In this document: piece after piece, positions 53,648 through 62,439 of the stretch
Layout: every line of letters begins with the position of its first letter
How positions within the stretch are numbered: the stretch's first letter is position 1
From: Streptomyces sp. 35G-GA-8
GTDB taxonomy: Bacteria; Actinomycetota; Actinomycetes; Streptomycetales; Streptomycetaceae
Assembly (NCBI RefSeq): GCF_023534745.1
Contig: NZ_JAMHJQ010000006.1
Span: forward strand, 1-64,000
Length of the DNA stretch: 64,000 nucleotides
Direction: 5' to 3'
Program-made: the position numbers and the translations under genes
The notes under the pieces: generated by a model
Database searches by the model: none
What the model was told of the DNA's origin: nothing
Seen by the model: the letters and a program-made list of their open reading frames with translations, nothing else

Positions 53648-56032
53648 ATGACTTCGCGGAGCGGTACGGAAGTGAAAGACCCGGGAAGCCAGGACAGAGC
53701 CGGTCGGCTACGGCGGCTGGGGGAGTGGTGCGCCCGGCACTTCATCACCGTCATCGTTGTCTGGCTCATCGCACTCGGCGGCCTGCACGGACTCAATGCC
53801 GCGTTCGGCGGCACCTACTCCGACAACTTCTCGCTCCCCGGTACGCAGTCGGACGAGGGCGCGCGGGTGCTCGGCCGGCATCTCCCGGGGGCGGCCGGCA
53901 TCGGCGCCCAGGTGGTGCTGTACGACGCGCGGGGGCCGCTGACCGGCGTACGGAGCCAGATCGACGAGGCGGTCGGCTCGCTACGGACGCTCCCGCACGT
54001 ACTGTCCGTCACGAGCCCGCTGCCCCCGACGCCCTCCGCACCGCCCACCGGGGCGCTGACACCCGACGGCAGAACCGGCTACATCGGCATCCAGTTCGAC
54101 GCCAACCCCACCTCGTTCGGCAGCTCCTATCTCCGCGGGGTCGACGCGGCGGTCCAGCCGCTGCGCGCCGCCGGTGTGCAGGTCGAGTACGGGGGCCTGC
54201 TCGGCGAACTGGCCCGGCCCGTGCCCACCGATCTGACCAGCGAGGCCATCGGATTCGCCGTGGCGGTGATCGTCCTGCTGATCGGCTTCGGCAGTATCAT
54301 CGGCGCCGCGATTCCGCTGGTCACCGCGCTGGTCGGGGTCATCGTCGGGGTGAGCTGTCTGGGTCTGATCGCCGCGGCCACCACCTTCGCCAGTGTCTCG
54401 CCGACCCTCGCCACCATGATCGGTCTGGGCGTCGGGATCGATTACGCGCTGTTTCTGATCACCCGTCACCGGCAGCGGCTCCTGGACGGGGCCGACCCGG
54501 TGACGGCGGCCGGCCGGGCGGTCGCCACCAGCGGCCGTGCCGTCATCGTCTCGGGCTGCACCGTCATCGTCGCGCTCGCCGGGCTGTATGTGTCGCAGAT
54601 CGGCTTCATCGGAAAGCTGGGCGTCGCCGCCGCCGTCACGGTCGTCACCGCCGTCATCGGTGCCATCACGCTGGTACCCGCGCTGCTCGGACTCGCCGGG
54701 CGCCGTATCGACCGCTACTGGGTCCGCCGGCCGGTCGCGGAACGCGACCCGGCGCCACGCCCGGAACGTGGCCCGGCCCCGGAACGTGACCCCGCGCGGG
54801 CCCCGGACAGTGTGAAGCGCGGGGAACCCGCGGAGCGCCCGGAACCGGCCGACGGGGCGGCGCACGACGGCTGGCACCGGTACGCGCAGCGGATGGAACG
54901 CCACCCCTGGTGGTTCCTGCTCGCCGGACTCGTGGCGGTGGGCGTGCTCGCGATCCCGCTCTTCTCCATCCGTCTCGGACACATCGACGACGGCGCCGAC
55001 CCCACCAGCTTCACCGACCGGCGCGCCTACGACCTGATCTCGGCCGGCTTCGGACCGGGCGCCAACGGGCCGTTCATCCTCGTCGTCGACCAGAGCGCGG
55101 TGCCGGCGGCCGACCGCCCCGCGCTGGCATCCCGGCTCGATCGGGCGCTCACCGATGTCCCGGACGCGGCCAGCATCACACCCGTCCAGCCCACCCCCGA
55201 CGGTCAGTTGCTCACCGCCACGGCGATCCCCAGTGGCTCTCCGCAGTCGGCGGGGAGCACCGAGCTCTTCCACCATCTCAAGGACGACGTCCTGCCGGGA
55301 GCCGTGTCGGGCACCGGCGCGAAGACGTATGTGACAGGTGTGAGCGCCGCCATGGAGGACTTCCTCGATCTCATCACCGGCCGGCTGCCGCTCATCATCG
55401 GCGTCGTCGTCGCCCTGGCCTTCCTCATCATCCTGATCGTGTTCCGGGGCCTGCCGGTGGCTCTCAAGGCCGCCGTGCTCAATCTGCTGTCGATCGCCGC
55501 GTCGTACGGAGTGGTGGTCGCCGTCTTCCAATGGGGCTGGGGCGGGCCCTCGTTGGGCATCTCGGGGACGGTGCCGATCGAGAGCTATGTGCCGATGATG
55601 ATGTTCGCCATCGTCTTCGGACTGAGCATGGACTACGAGGTGTTCCTGCTCGCGCGGGTCCAGGAGGCCTGGCTGCGTACCCACGAGAGCAAGGGAAGCG
55701 TGGCGCTCGGTCTGGAGATCACGGCGCGGGTGATCAGCTGCGCCGCGCTCATCATGGTCAGCGTCTTCGCCGCGTTCATCCTGAGCGACAACATCGTGGT
55801 GAAGATGCTGGGCCTCGGTCTGGCGGTCAGTGTTCTCATCGACGCCACGATCGTCCGCCTGCTGCTCGTGCCCGCGGTGATGACACTGCTCGGGAGCAGC
55901 GCCTGGTGGCTGCCCCGGTGGCTGGACCGGATCCTGCCCCAGGTGGACAGGGAGGGCGACGGGGCGTCACCGTACCCCCGGAGCCTGCCCGACGGACGGC
56001 CGGGGGCCGGGGTCAAGGGTCCGCCTCGCTGA
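53648..56032 (+). CDS. MMPL-family RND transporter
   Basis: A 794-residue membrane protein with the MMPL duplication. TM1 (HFITVIVVWLIALGGLHGL) is followed by an extracytoplasmic loop and a five-helix block (about 195-360, including GVGIDYALFLITRHRQRL). A charged linker rich in Arg/Pro/Glu (about 362-415), a second TM1-like helix, a loop, and a second block (about 575-765, with FGLSMDYEVFLLARVQEAW) follow. The GxxxDYxxF/FGLSMDYEVF motifs hold the proton-relay Asp/Tyr. It probably exports a lipid or hydrophobic metabolite. No accessory protein or TetR gene is adjacent. The ATG follows a GGGGGGACGC stretch. Confidence 0.92.
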   Translation: MTSRSGTEVKDPGSQDRAGRLRRLGEWCARHFITVIVVWLIALGGLHGLNAAFGGTYSDNFSLPGTQSDEGARVLGRHLPGAAGIGAQVVLYDARGPLTGVRSQIDEAVGSLRTLPHVLSVTSPLPPTPSAPPTGALTPDGRTGYIGIQFDANPTSFGSSYLRGVDAAVQPLRAAGVQVEYGGLLGELARPVPTDLTSEAIGFAVAVIVLLIGFGSIIGAAIPLVTALVGVIVGVSCLGLIAAATTFASVSPTLATMIGLGVGIDYALFLITRHRQRLLDGADPVTAAGRAVATSGRAVIVSGCTVIVALAGLYVSQIGFIGKLGVAAAVTVVTAVIGAITLVPALLGLAGRRIDRYWVRRPVAERDPAPRPERGPAPERDPARAPDSVKRGEPAERPEPADGAAHDGWHRYAQRMERHPWWFLLAGLVAVGVLAIPLFSIRLGHIDDGADPTSFTDRRAYDLISAGFGPGANGPFILVVDQSAVPAADRPALASRLDRALTDVPDAASITPVQPTPDGQLLTATAIPSGSPQSAGSTELFHHLKDDVLPGAVSGTGAKTYVTGVSAAMEDFLDLITGRLPLIIGVVVALAFLIILIVFRGLPVALKAAVLNLLSIAASYGVVVAVFQWGWGGPSLGISGTVPIESYVPMMMFAIVFGLSMDYEVFLLARVQEAWLRTHESKGSVALGLEITARVISCAALIMVSVFAAFILSDNIVVKMLGLGLAVSVLIDATIVRLLLVPAVMTLLGSSAWWLPRWLDRILPQVDREGDGASPYPRSLPDGRPGAGVKGPPR

Positions 56033-56046
56033 GCCGGTCGCGCACG

Positions 56047-56075
56047 TTGACGTGGCCGCGTCATGGTCGTACCGT
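56047..56075 (+). promoter_or_regulatory. Promoter of the GH76 gene
   Basis: TTGACG (56047-56052), 17-bp spacer, TACCGT (56070-56075). It gives a leader of about 60 nt. Confidence 0.5.
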
Positions 56076-56140
56076 CCGGTAGCGCTCACTCTCACGCACT
56101 CGTCCGCCTTCATCCGCGTCGCCCGATCACGGAGTGGCCC

Positions 56141-57661
56141 ATGTGGACAACGTTGTCAGCCCGGATGCGTCATCTGATGGCACCGACCGTCACCGCACTG
56201 GTGATGAGCACGCTCGCGGCGGTGACGCCGCACGCCGCGGCCGCTTCCGCCCCCGCCCCCGCGGCCACCGCCGCTTCCGCCCCCGCACCCGCCGCGGTGG
56301 CCGCCACCATCTGCAACGCGTACTGCGACGCCCGCGACCCCGCGCTCGCGCCGGAGGACCGCACCCCCGTCACCGCCACGCTCTTCTCGCGGGCCATCAC
56401 CCTGCACTTCGACGACCGTGACGCGATGGGCTGGGCCTCGATCGGCAATGGCGACCCGGGCGACGAGGTCTGGCTCGACCGGTCCTTCGACGGCGGGCGC
56501 ACCTGGAGCTCCGGCAGCCGCCTCGGTGTCACCACCGTGCCCACCGGACAGCGCGGCTGGCGCACCCTGATGTACAACGTGGACGACTGGAACAACCGGG
56601 GCGTCGGCGCCCTGCGCGCCTGCGGCAAGGCCGGCGACCGTACGGAGATCGCGTGCACGCCGTGGGCGCGTACCACATGGAACGCGTACGACCGGCGTAC
56701 AGCGGCGGCCACCGCGCAGATGCAGTTCTACAACAACGGCACCGGTCTGTTCGACACCAGCGGCTGGTGGAACTCCGCCAACGCCCTCACGGCGGTCATC
56801 GACAACATCCGGGTCACCGGCATGCCCAGCTACCGGTACGCCATCTCCGAGACCTACGACCGCCAACTGGGCGCGGCGGACGGTCAGTTCCGCAACGACT
56901 ACATCGACGACACCGGCTGGTGGGGCCTGGCCTGGGTCGCCGCGTACGACCTGACGGGCGACGGCCGCTATCTGAACACCGCGCGCGCGGACGCCGACCA
57001 CATGGCCGCGTACTGGGACGGCACCTGCGGCGGCGGTGTGTGGTGGAGCACGGCCAGGACCTACAAGAACGCCATCGCCAACTCCCTCTACATCCAGCTC
57101 AACGCGGCGCTCCACAACCGGATCCCGGGCGACACGGCCTATCTGGGCCGGGCCCGCGCCGGCTGGTCCTGGTTCCAGGGGACCGGGATGGTCAACGGCT
57201 CGCGCCTGGTGAACGACGGCATCGATCTGGGCACCTGCCGCAACAACAACGGCACCGTCTGGTCGTACAACCAGGGCGTGCTGCTCGGCGCGCTCACCGA
57301 GCTGCACCGTGCCACCCAGGACGGGCAACTCCTCACCACCGCACGCCAGTTGGCCGACGCGGCCACCACCACCCCGTCCCTGCACACCACGGACGGCGTG
57401 CTGCGTGACCCCTGCGAGGGCGGGGACTGCGGGGCCGACGGACCGTCGTTCAAGGGCGCGCATGTACGAGGGCTCGGCAAGCTCAACGCCGCGCTCGCCG
57501 ACCACCCCTACACGGCGTATCTGAGGAAGCAGGCCGACAGCGCGTACGCCCGGGACCGCAATCCGCTCGACCAGTACGGGCTGCGCTGGAGCGGTCCGCT
57601 CGACAAGGCGGACGCCGCGCGCCAGCACAGCGCCCTCGACCTGCTCAACGCCGCTCCATGA
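56141..57661 (+). CDS. Secreted GH76 alpha-1,6-mannanase-like glycoside hydrolase
   Basis: A 506-residue exported protein. A signal peptide is followed by a low-complexity Ala/Pro run (two near-identical ASAPAPA units, about residues 28-50), then a beta-domain (about 55-175) of uncertain role. A GH76 (alpha/alpha)6 barrel spans about 180-500: [20 protein letters not shown], the catalytic Asp pair in [38 protein letters not shown]76 enzymes cut alpha-1,6-mannan of yeast or actinobacterial walls. The ATG at 56141 has GGAG six nt upstream. It ends at a hairpin. Confidence 0.9.
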   Translation: MWTTLSARMRHLMAPTVTALVMSTLAAVTPHAAAASAPAPAATAASAPAPAAVAATICNAYCDARDPALAPEDRTPVTATLFSRAITLHFDDRDAMGWASIGNGDPGDEVWLDRSFDGGRTWSSGSRLGVTTVPTGQRGWRTLMYNVDDWNNRGVGALRACGKAGDRTEIACTPWARTTWNAYDRRTAAATAQMQFYNNGTGLFDTSGWWNSANALTAVIDNIRVTGMPSYRYAISETYDRQLGAADGQFRNDYIDDTGWWGLAWVAAYDLTGDGRYLNTARADADHMAAYWDGTCGGGVWWSTARTYKNAIANSLYIQLNAALHNRIPGDTAYLGRARAGWSWFQGTGMVNGSRLVNDGIDLGTCRNNNGTVWSYNQGVLLGALTELHRATQDGQLLTTARQLADAATTTPSLHTTDGVLRDPCEGGDCGADGPSFKGAHVRGLGKLNAALADHPYTAYLRKQADSAYARDRNPLDQYGLRWSGPLDKADAARQHSALDLLNAAP

Positions 57662-57667
57662 CGCGTG

Positions 57668-57697
57668 GCGGCGGGGGACCGAGCGGCCCCCCGCCGC
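57668..57697. terminator. Terminator of the GH76 gene
   Basis: A perfect 10-bp stem, GCGGCGGGGG / CCCCCGCCGC, with 10-nt loop. Confidence 0.7.
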
Positions 57698-57766
57698 TGC
57701 GGATGCGGGATCGTCCGGCAGCGGTGATGGTGGACGTGACCGCCGTTCCGAGCGAGGAGCCGAACC

Positions 57767-57964
57767 ATGTCGATGCTCGACAAGCTGAAGAGCCTCTTGA
57801 AGGGCCATGAGAGCCAGGTGCGCCAAGGGGTGGAAAAGGCGGGCGACGCGTTCGACCGGAAGACGGGCAACAAGTACAGCGACCAGGTCGACACCGCCCA
57901 GAAGAAGATCAACGAGCAGCTCGGCGCGGAGCAGCCCAGGAACGACAGGCCGCCGCAGGGCTGA
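57767..57964 (+). CDS. Small MT0933/Rv0909-type antitoxin-like protein
   Basis: A 65-residue charged protein, MSMLDKLKSLLKGHESQVRQ then KAGDAFDRKTGNKYSDQVD and a disordered tail. It matches the MT0933_antitox family (PF14013) in length and in the D-K-x-T-G-x-K-Y-x-D-Q-x-D core. In Mycobacterium the family pairs with an Rv0910-type toxin. No such toxin gene is adjacent here, so it is an orphan, and an antitoxin function is uncertain. GAGGAG precedes the ATG. Confidence 0.8.
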   Translation: MSMLDKLKSLLKGHESQVRQGVEKAGDAFDRKTGNKYSDQVDTAQKKINEQLGAEQPRNDRPPQG

Positions 57965-58039
57965 GGCGTCAAGGGACATGTCAAGGGGCATACGGCTGAC
58001 CGACGGTTCCGGGCACCGTCGGTCACCGCGATTCCCGGC

Positions 58040-58675
58040 TCAGTCCCGCTTCCTCCGCTCCAGGGCCGCCCGTACCATCGCCGCCGCGAAGAGGGCCGGA
58101 TCGGTGTCACCGGCCAGCCGCGCCAGCGCCTCGGGCTCGTCGGGCAGCCCGCGCCCGCGCGCTCCCTGGAGGGCCTTCGCGTCCAGGTACGGGGCGACCT
58201 CGGGCCAGACCCCCTGGACCTCGCGCAGGAAGATGTCCACACCGACGGGGCCGAGCCCCGGGACCTCCCGGAGCAGCGACCGCAGCGTGGTGATGTCACC
58301 CGCCGCGGCTTCGCGGAGCCGGCGCAGATCCCCTCCGTACTTCTTGAGCAGCAGTTCGGCGCCCACACCGAGCTGGGTCGAGGTGCGCTCGTCGTAGCGG
58401 CGGTAGCCTCCCTCGCCCAGCGCGTCCACGCGCTGCTGCCAGGTGGCGTCCGCCATATGGCGCGCGTCGCGCAGTCCGGCGTCCGAGAGCGCGCGGGAGG
58501 CCGCGACGGCGGTCCCGCTGCGGATTCGCGCGCTCAGCAGACAGGAGAGCACCAGCAATTGGTAGAGCGGCTGCGGGGTGTTGCGCAGATGGATACCCGC
58601 CTCATCGGCGTACGTCCGGCCAAGGGTGTCGAGCAGGTCCCGTACGGCCTCGCGGGTGGTGACGGCTGTCGGCAC
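58040..58675 (-). CDS. HhH-GPD-type DNA glycosylase-like protein (EndoIII-like, reduced)
   Basis: A 211-residue helix-hairpin-helix protein (LLVLSCLLSARIRSGTA, LLREVPGLGPVGVDIFLREVQ). It has the endonuclease III fold core, but the Lys expected after the hairpin (GxxKTA in Nth) is replaced, reading PGLGPVGVD. An Asp in PYLDAKAL could be the conserved catalytic Asp. The four-Cys iron-sulfur loop of Nth is missing. It may be a monofunctional glycosylase or a non-catalytic relative. It is monocistronic and convergent with the small antitoxin-like gene. Confidence 0.75.
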   Translation of the reverse strand: MPTAVTTREAVRDLLDTLGRTYADEAGIHLRNTPQPLYQLLVLSCLLSARIRSGTAVAASRALSDAGLRDARHMADATWQQRVDALGEGGYRRYDERTSTQLGVGAELLLKKYGGDLRRLREAAAGDITTLRSLLREVPGLGPVGVDIFLREVQGVWPEVAPYLDAKALQGARGRGLPDEPEALARLAGDTDPALFAAAMVRAALERRKRD

Positions 58676-58866
58676 GACGCACCTCCTCCGTCCGGCGGAC
58701 GCCGTGGCGATCGGTCCGTACCCGCACGGCGTCGTTCAGTGGCCGTTTCCATTGTGACGCGGTCAGGTATCGGCCGCACGCGTTCGGGCATCGAACCGGA
58801 AGCGCTTTCCATCCGTGTCATGAATGACATGGGCACGACTTCCGCTACGAGAGGGATCACCCCGCA

Positions 58867-60138
58867 ATGAACAGACCGGAGTTACCCCGACGCGTCCGGC
58901 GCACGGTCGCCGTTGCCGTTCTCGCTCTCTGTTCGGTCCTCGCGGTCCCGACCGCGTCCTCCGCCCTGCCGGTCCCCACCGCCGCGCCTCCCGCTGCCGC
59001 CGCGGCCCCGGCCGCCGCTTCCGCCGCCACCACCCCCGTCGTCACCTGGGCCGCGAGCGCCGACCGGCTCGACGCCGCCGTGCCCGCGCGCACCCACCGG
59101 GTCGTCGTCCACACCAGCGCGGGCGGCAGCGCGCTGCGGATCCGGCTGTCGAACGCCTTCGGTGAGCAGCCGGTGACCTTCGGACGCGCCTACGTCGGGG
59201 TACGGGCCTCGGGCGCGGCCGTGGTGCCCGGCAGCAACCGCGCGCTGTCCTTCGGCGGCGCCGCCTCGGTCACCGTCCCGCCCGGCGGCTCCGTATACAG
59301 CGACCCGCTGCCCGGTACCGTACGTCCGCAGTCCGACCTGGCCATCAGCGTGTATGTGCGGGACGCGGCCGGAACCGCCACCGGACACCGGATGGGGCTC
59401 CAGACCTCCTACATCGCGCCCGGTGGTGACCACGCGGCCGACGACACCGCCACGCCCTTCACCCAGCAGACCGGTTTCCGCTATTACCTCGACGCGGTCG
59501 TGGTCGACGCCCCGCGCGGCACCGGGGCGGTCGTCGCGCTCGGTGACTCGATCACGGACGGTGCCATCTCCACCTCCGACGCCAACCGCCGCTGGCCGGA
59601 CTTCCTCGCCGGCCGGCTCCAGAGCGATCGCCGTACCTCCCTCAAGGGCGTTGCCAACGAAGGGATTTCGGGCAACAAGGTCCTCTCCGACGGGGCGGGC
59701 GAGAGCGCGCTGAAGCGGCTCGACCGGGATGTGCTGTCGCAGCGCGGTCTGCGCACGGTGATCCTGCTCGAAGGCGTCAACGACATCAAGGCGACCCCGG
59801 CGCCCACGGCCGCCCAAGTCATCGCCGGATACCGGGAGATCATCGCCAGGACCCATGCGGCCGGTGCCTGTGTGGTGGGCGCGACCGTCATGCCGTACGA
59901 GGGCTGGCGGGAGTGGAACGCGGGCGGCGAAGCGGTCCGCCAGGAGGTCAACACCTTCATCCGGGAGAGCGGCGCGTTCGACGGGGTGGTGGACTTCGAC
60001 GCCGCGGTCAAGGACCCGGCGGCGCCGTCGAAGATCCTGCCCGCGTACGACAGCGGGGACCATCTGCACCCGAACGACGCGGGGATGAAGGTCATGAGTG
60101 ACACCGTCGATGTGCGCGGGCTGCGCTGCGGCCGATAG
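58867..60138 (+). CDS. Secreted SGNH/GDSL-family hydrolase
   Basis: A 423-residue exported protein. A signal peptide and Ala/Pro-rich linker (to about 55) lead to a beta-sandwich domain (about 55-205), then an SGNH hydrolase domain (about 215-420). The Ser is in VALGDSITDG (block I), Gly in GISGN, Asn in GVNDIK (block III), and Asp-His in DHLHPNDAGM (block V). Such enzymes remove acyl groups from polysaccharides or lipids outside the cell. It is monocistronic, with a possible GGAAGCGC ribosome region but no strong Shine-Dalgarno match. The substrate is unknown. Confidence 0.92.
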   Translation: MNRPELPRRVRRTVAVAVLALCSVLAVPTASSALPVPTAAPPAAAAAPAAASAATTPVVTWAASADRLDAAVPARTHRVVVHTSAGGSALRIRLSNAFGEQPVTFGRAYVGVRASGAAVVPGSNRALSFGGAASVTVPPGGSVYSDPLPGTVRPQSDLAISVYVRDAAGTATGHRMGLQTSYIAPGGDHAADDTATPFTQQTGFRYYLDAVVVDAPRGTGAVVALGDSITDGAISTSDANRRWPDFLAGRLQSDRRTSLKGVANEGISGNKVLSDGAGESALKRLDRDVLSQRGLRTVILLEGVNDIKATPAPTAAQVIAGYREIIARTHAAGACVVGATVMPYEGWREWNAGGEAVRQEVNTFIRESGAFDGVVDFDAAVKDPAAPSKILPAYDSGDHLHPNDAGMKVMSDTVDVRGLRCGR

Positions 60139-60190
60139 TCACGGCTGTCGGCCCCGAGGGGGCGGAGGCGCGTACGGCCTCCGCTGCCTC

Positions 60191-60246
60191 GGGAGCCGGG
60201 AGCCGGGAGCCGGGAGCCGGGAGCCGGGAGCCGGGAGCCGGGAGCC
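60191..60246. repeat. Tandem repeat, 8 copies of GGGAGCC
   Basis: Eight perfect 7-bp units lie downstream of the SGNH gene and of the convergent NAD-kinase-like gene. They are followed by GGGCGGCC variants to about 60290. It is non-coding and probably a slippage product. Confidence 0.9.
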
Positions 60247-60327
60247 GGGCGGCCGGGCGGCCGGGGGCCGGTAGCTGGGCGGCGGGGCGGCCCGGGACCG
60301 GTAGGGCCTGTCCGGCGGCGGGGCGGC

Positions 60328-61227
60328 TCAGCCGAGCAGCCGCAGCGCGGTGGCTGACCTGCCGAGCCGGATCGTCTGACCCCACGTCAGCTCCAGGGCG
60401 TCACTCTCCATACCGTCGCCGAAGGCCACCAGCCGGTCGGACTCGACGGTGAGCCTCAGCCGTTCCGCGTGGTCGAGCACGCCTTCCACCAGCGCGGTGC
60501 CGGTGGTGGGGGAGGGCCACGCCTCCCTTACGTACCAGACCAGTTGGGGATCGGCGGGGCCCGGAACAGGCAGCCCGCCGCCGCGTTCCCGCCGTACCGA
60601 ACGCAGCCAGCCGGTGGCGCCCGTGCCCGTACCCACCAGGACCCCGGACGACGCCTGGGCCTCGGCGGGGGCGCTCTCGTCGTCCGGCCCGAGGCGGTAG
60701 CGGGCGGTCTGGTGGTCCGGCCGGCCGAGGTAGATCTCATTGAGCGCGAGCAGCCGTTGGGTGTCGTCGGCGACCGCCTCCACCATGGTCAGCTCATCGA
60801 CGGTGCCGGCGCCGTCGATCGCCGCACGCAGCAGTCCCGGCGCGTCCGCCGCGCGGTGGCGCACCAGCACACCGAGACCCCGGCCGGGGTCCGTGTCGAT
60901 CCCCACCACCGGCTGGCCCGACAGATACTTGGCCGCGTTGGCGACCAGTCCGTCCTGGCCCACCACGACCACCACATCCTCCGGGGCGAAGAGGAACCGG
61001 TCCAGATCCGCCCGCTCCACCCGGGCCTGCCGCCATCGCGGCGGTATCGCGCCCGCCACCTCGGCGAGCGCACGCCGCGCCCGGTGGTGCCGGGCCGCCA
61101 CCTCCTCGACCGACCGGCCGCGCGAGGAGAGGAAGAAGGCGGCCTGGCCGTGGGTGCCGTGCCGGGCGAGCAACTCCTCGTACTCGCTGGTGCGGTACAC
61201 CAGCACGGCGCGTGGCGCCAGGCTCAT
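60328..61227 (-). CDS. Atypical NAD-kinase-like protein
   Basis: A 299-residue protein that keeps the NAD-kinase/diacylglycerol-kinase outline: a nucleotide loop VVVVVGQDGLVANAAKYL, VVGIDTDPGRGLGVL, the ALNEIYLGR segment (the NE motif), and SSGVLVGTGTGATGWL (like DGLIVSTPTGSTAY). The key GGDGT is changed to GQDGL, so ATP use is doubtful. It overlaps the SPFH gene by 4 nt (ATGA), so the two are translationally coupled and probably work together. A normal NAD kinase would be expected elsewhere in the genome. Confidence 0.78.
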   Translation of the reverse strand: MSLAPRAVLVYRTSEYEELLARHGTHGQAAFFLSSRGRSVEEVAARHHRARRALAEVAGAIPPRWRQARVERADLDRFLFAPEDVVVVVGQDGLVANAAKYLSGQPVVGIDTDPGRGLGVLVRHRAADAPGLLRAAIDGAGTVDELTMVEAVADDTQRLLALNEIYLGRPDHQTARYRLGPDDESAPAEAQASSGVLVGTGTGATGWLRSVRRERGGGLPVPGPADPQLVWYVREAWPSPTTGTALVEGVLDHAERLRLTVESDRLVAFGDGMESDALELTWGQTIRLGRSATALRLLG

Positions 61228-62234
61228 GCCCGCTCCTCGCCCGCCCGGCCCAGCCTGGCCAGCAGCCCGGTGAGAACGTCGGGGGAGAGAGTGACGCTCT
61301 CGATGTGCGGCAGATTCTCGGCGAGCCGGGTCGCGGCCAGCGCGTGCAGCGTGGCGGCGTCCGTCTCCGCGTGCACCCTGAGCCAGGCGGACTGCGCCCC
61401 GGCCCGCGCCTCCCCGGTCTCCCGCACGGCCTCGGCCTCGGCCTTCGCGAGCTGTACGGTACGCGCCGCCTCGGCCCCCGCGCGTACGGCATCGGCCGCC
61501 GCGCTCTCCTCGGCCTCACGGCGTGCGTTGGTGCCGTGCTGCTCGACCAACCGCTCTTCTCTGCGGGCCAGTTCGATCCGGCTGGCGAGTTCGTTCTCGG
61601 CGATGGTCCGCTCGCGCTCCACCGCCACCGCCCGGCGCTCGTAGGTGGCCCGGTCCGCCTCCTGCTGGATCTGCTCGCGCGCCGGGGTGCGCAGCGCGCG
61701 CTCCACCTCGGGCTCGGGCCGGATCGCGACGACCCGTACCGCCACCACCTCGATACCGGTCGCGGGCAGCCGGGGCTCCGCCGCGAGCCCCGCGGAGATC
61801 CGCTCCCGTACGGCCGCGACGCCGTCGGCCAGCGCCGCCGACAGCGGGGTGCGGGCCAGCACATCGAGGGCGTGCTGCTGCGCGGTCTCGGTGAGCAGGG
61901 TGGCGAGCTGCTCCAGCGGAGCGCCGCGCCAGGCGCCGGTGTCCGGATCGATGGAGAAGTCCAGCCGGGCGGCGGCGGTGGCCGGTTCGCTGATCCGGTA
62001 GGTCACGGTGGACTGGACGGTGACGTCCTGGAAGTCGGCGGTACGCGCGTGAAAGGTCATGGCCAACTCGCGGTCGTCCACCGGTACTTCGGAGAGCGCG
62101 GCGGTCAACGCCCGGAACCAGAAGCTCAGTCCGGGACCGTCGTGGACGAGCCGGCCGCGCCGGTGGTGGCGTACATGACTGGTCGGGGCGGAGCGCAGAT
62201 GACGCCATCCGAGACGGCGCGTGATGTCGGCCAT
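61224..62234 (-). CDS. SPFH/Band 7 domain protein
   Basis: A 336-residue protein. The SPFH domain (about 25-190; RGRLVHDGPGLSFWF, TVQSTVTYRISEP, IEVVAVRVVAI) is followed by a long Ala/Glu/Arg coiled coil (about 195-300) and a C-terminal helix region ending LTGLLARLGRAGEERA. It has no transmembrane anchor at the N-terminus, unlike most flotillins and stomatins. It likely forms an oligomeric scaffold at the membrane. It is the first gene of a two-gene operon with the NAD-kinase-like protein. The start at 62234 lies close to the twin operators at 62252-62303. Confidence 0.88.
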   Translation of the reverse strand: MADITRRLGWRHLRSAPTSHVRHHRRGRLVHDGPGLSFWFRALTAALSEVPVDDRELAMTFHARTADFQDVTVQSTVTYRISEPATAAARLDFSIDPDTGAWRGAPLEQLATLLTETAQQHALDVLARTPLSAALADGVAAVRERISAGLAAEPRLPATGIEVVAVRVVAIRPEPEVERALRTPAREQIQQEADRATYERRAVAVERERTIAENELASRIELARREERLVEQHGTNARREAEESAAADAVRAGAEAARTVQLAKAEAEAVRETGEARAGAQSAWLRVHAETDAATLHALAATRLAENLPHIESVTLSPDVLTGLLARLGRAGEERA

Positions 62235-62251
62235 GGAAAGGACCCCCTCTT

Positions 62252-62303
62252 TTTCGTCAGCAAGACGATATCGAGACAACTGTTTATCGTCAAGATGACG
62301 AAA
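62252..62303. promoter_or_regulatory. Twin operators in the SPFH/DoxX divergent region
   Basis: Two copies of TCGTC-N5-GACGA (62254-62268 and 62287-62301), 33 bp apart or about three helical turns, form a larger inverted repeat (arms 62252-62270 / 62285-62303, 15 of 19 matching). They sit just before the SPFH start and about 140 nt before DoxX. The regulator gene is not in the window. Confidence 0.65.
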
Positions 62304-62439
62304 GTGGGTGGGGGTGGAGTCGGTCCCACCCGTACGGCCCAGCAACGCCGCCCCCGTACATGCCACGGCGCGGAGAGTGGAGTCGTACGCCCGCGCACCG
62401 CCCCGACCCACACCCATACCCACACCCACGGAGCCCGCC

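Noticed and set aside
60139-60327. A CRISPR-like array
   Set aside because: The units are 7 bp with no spacers; it is a simple tandem repeat.
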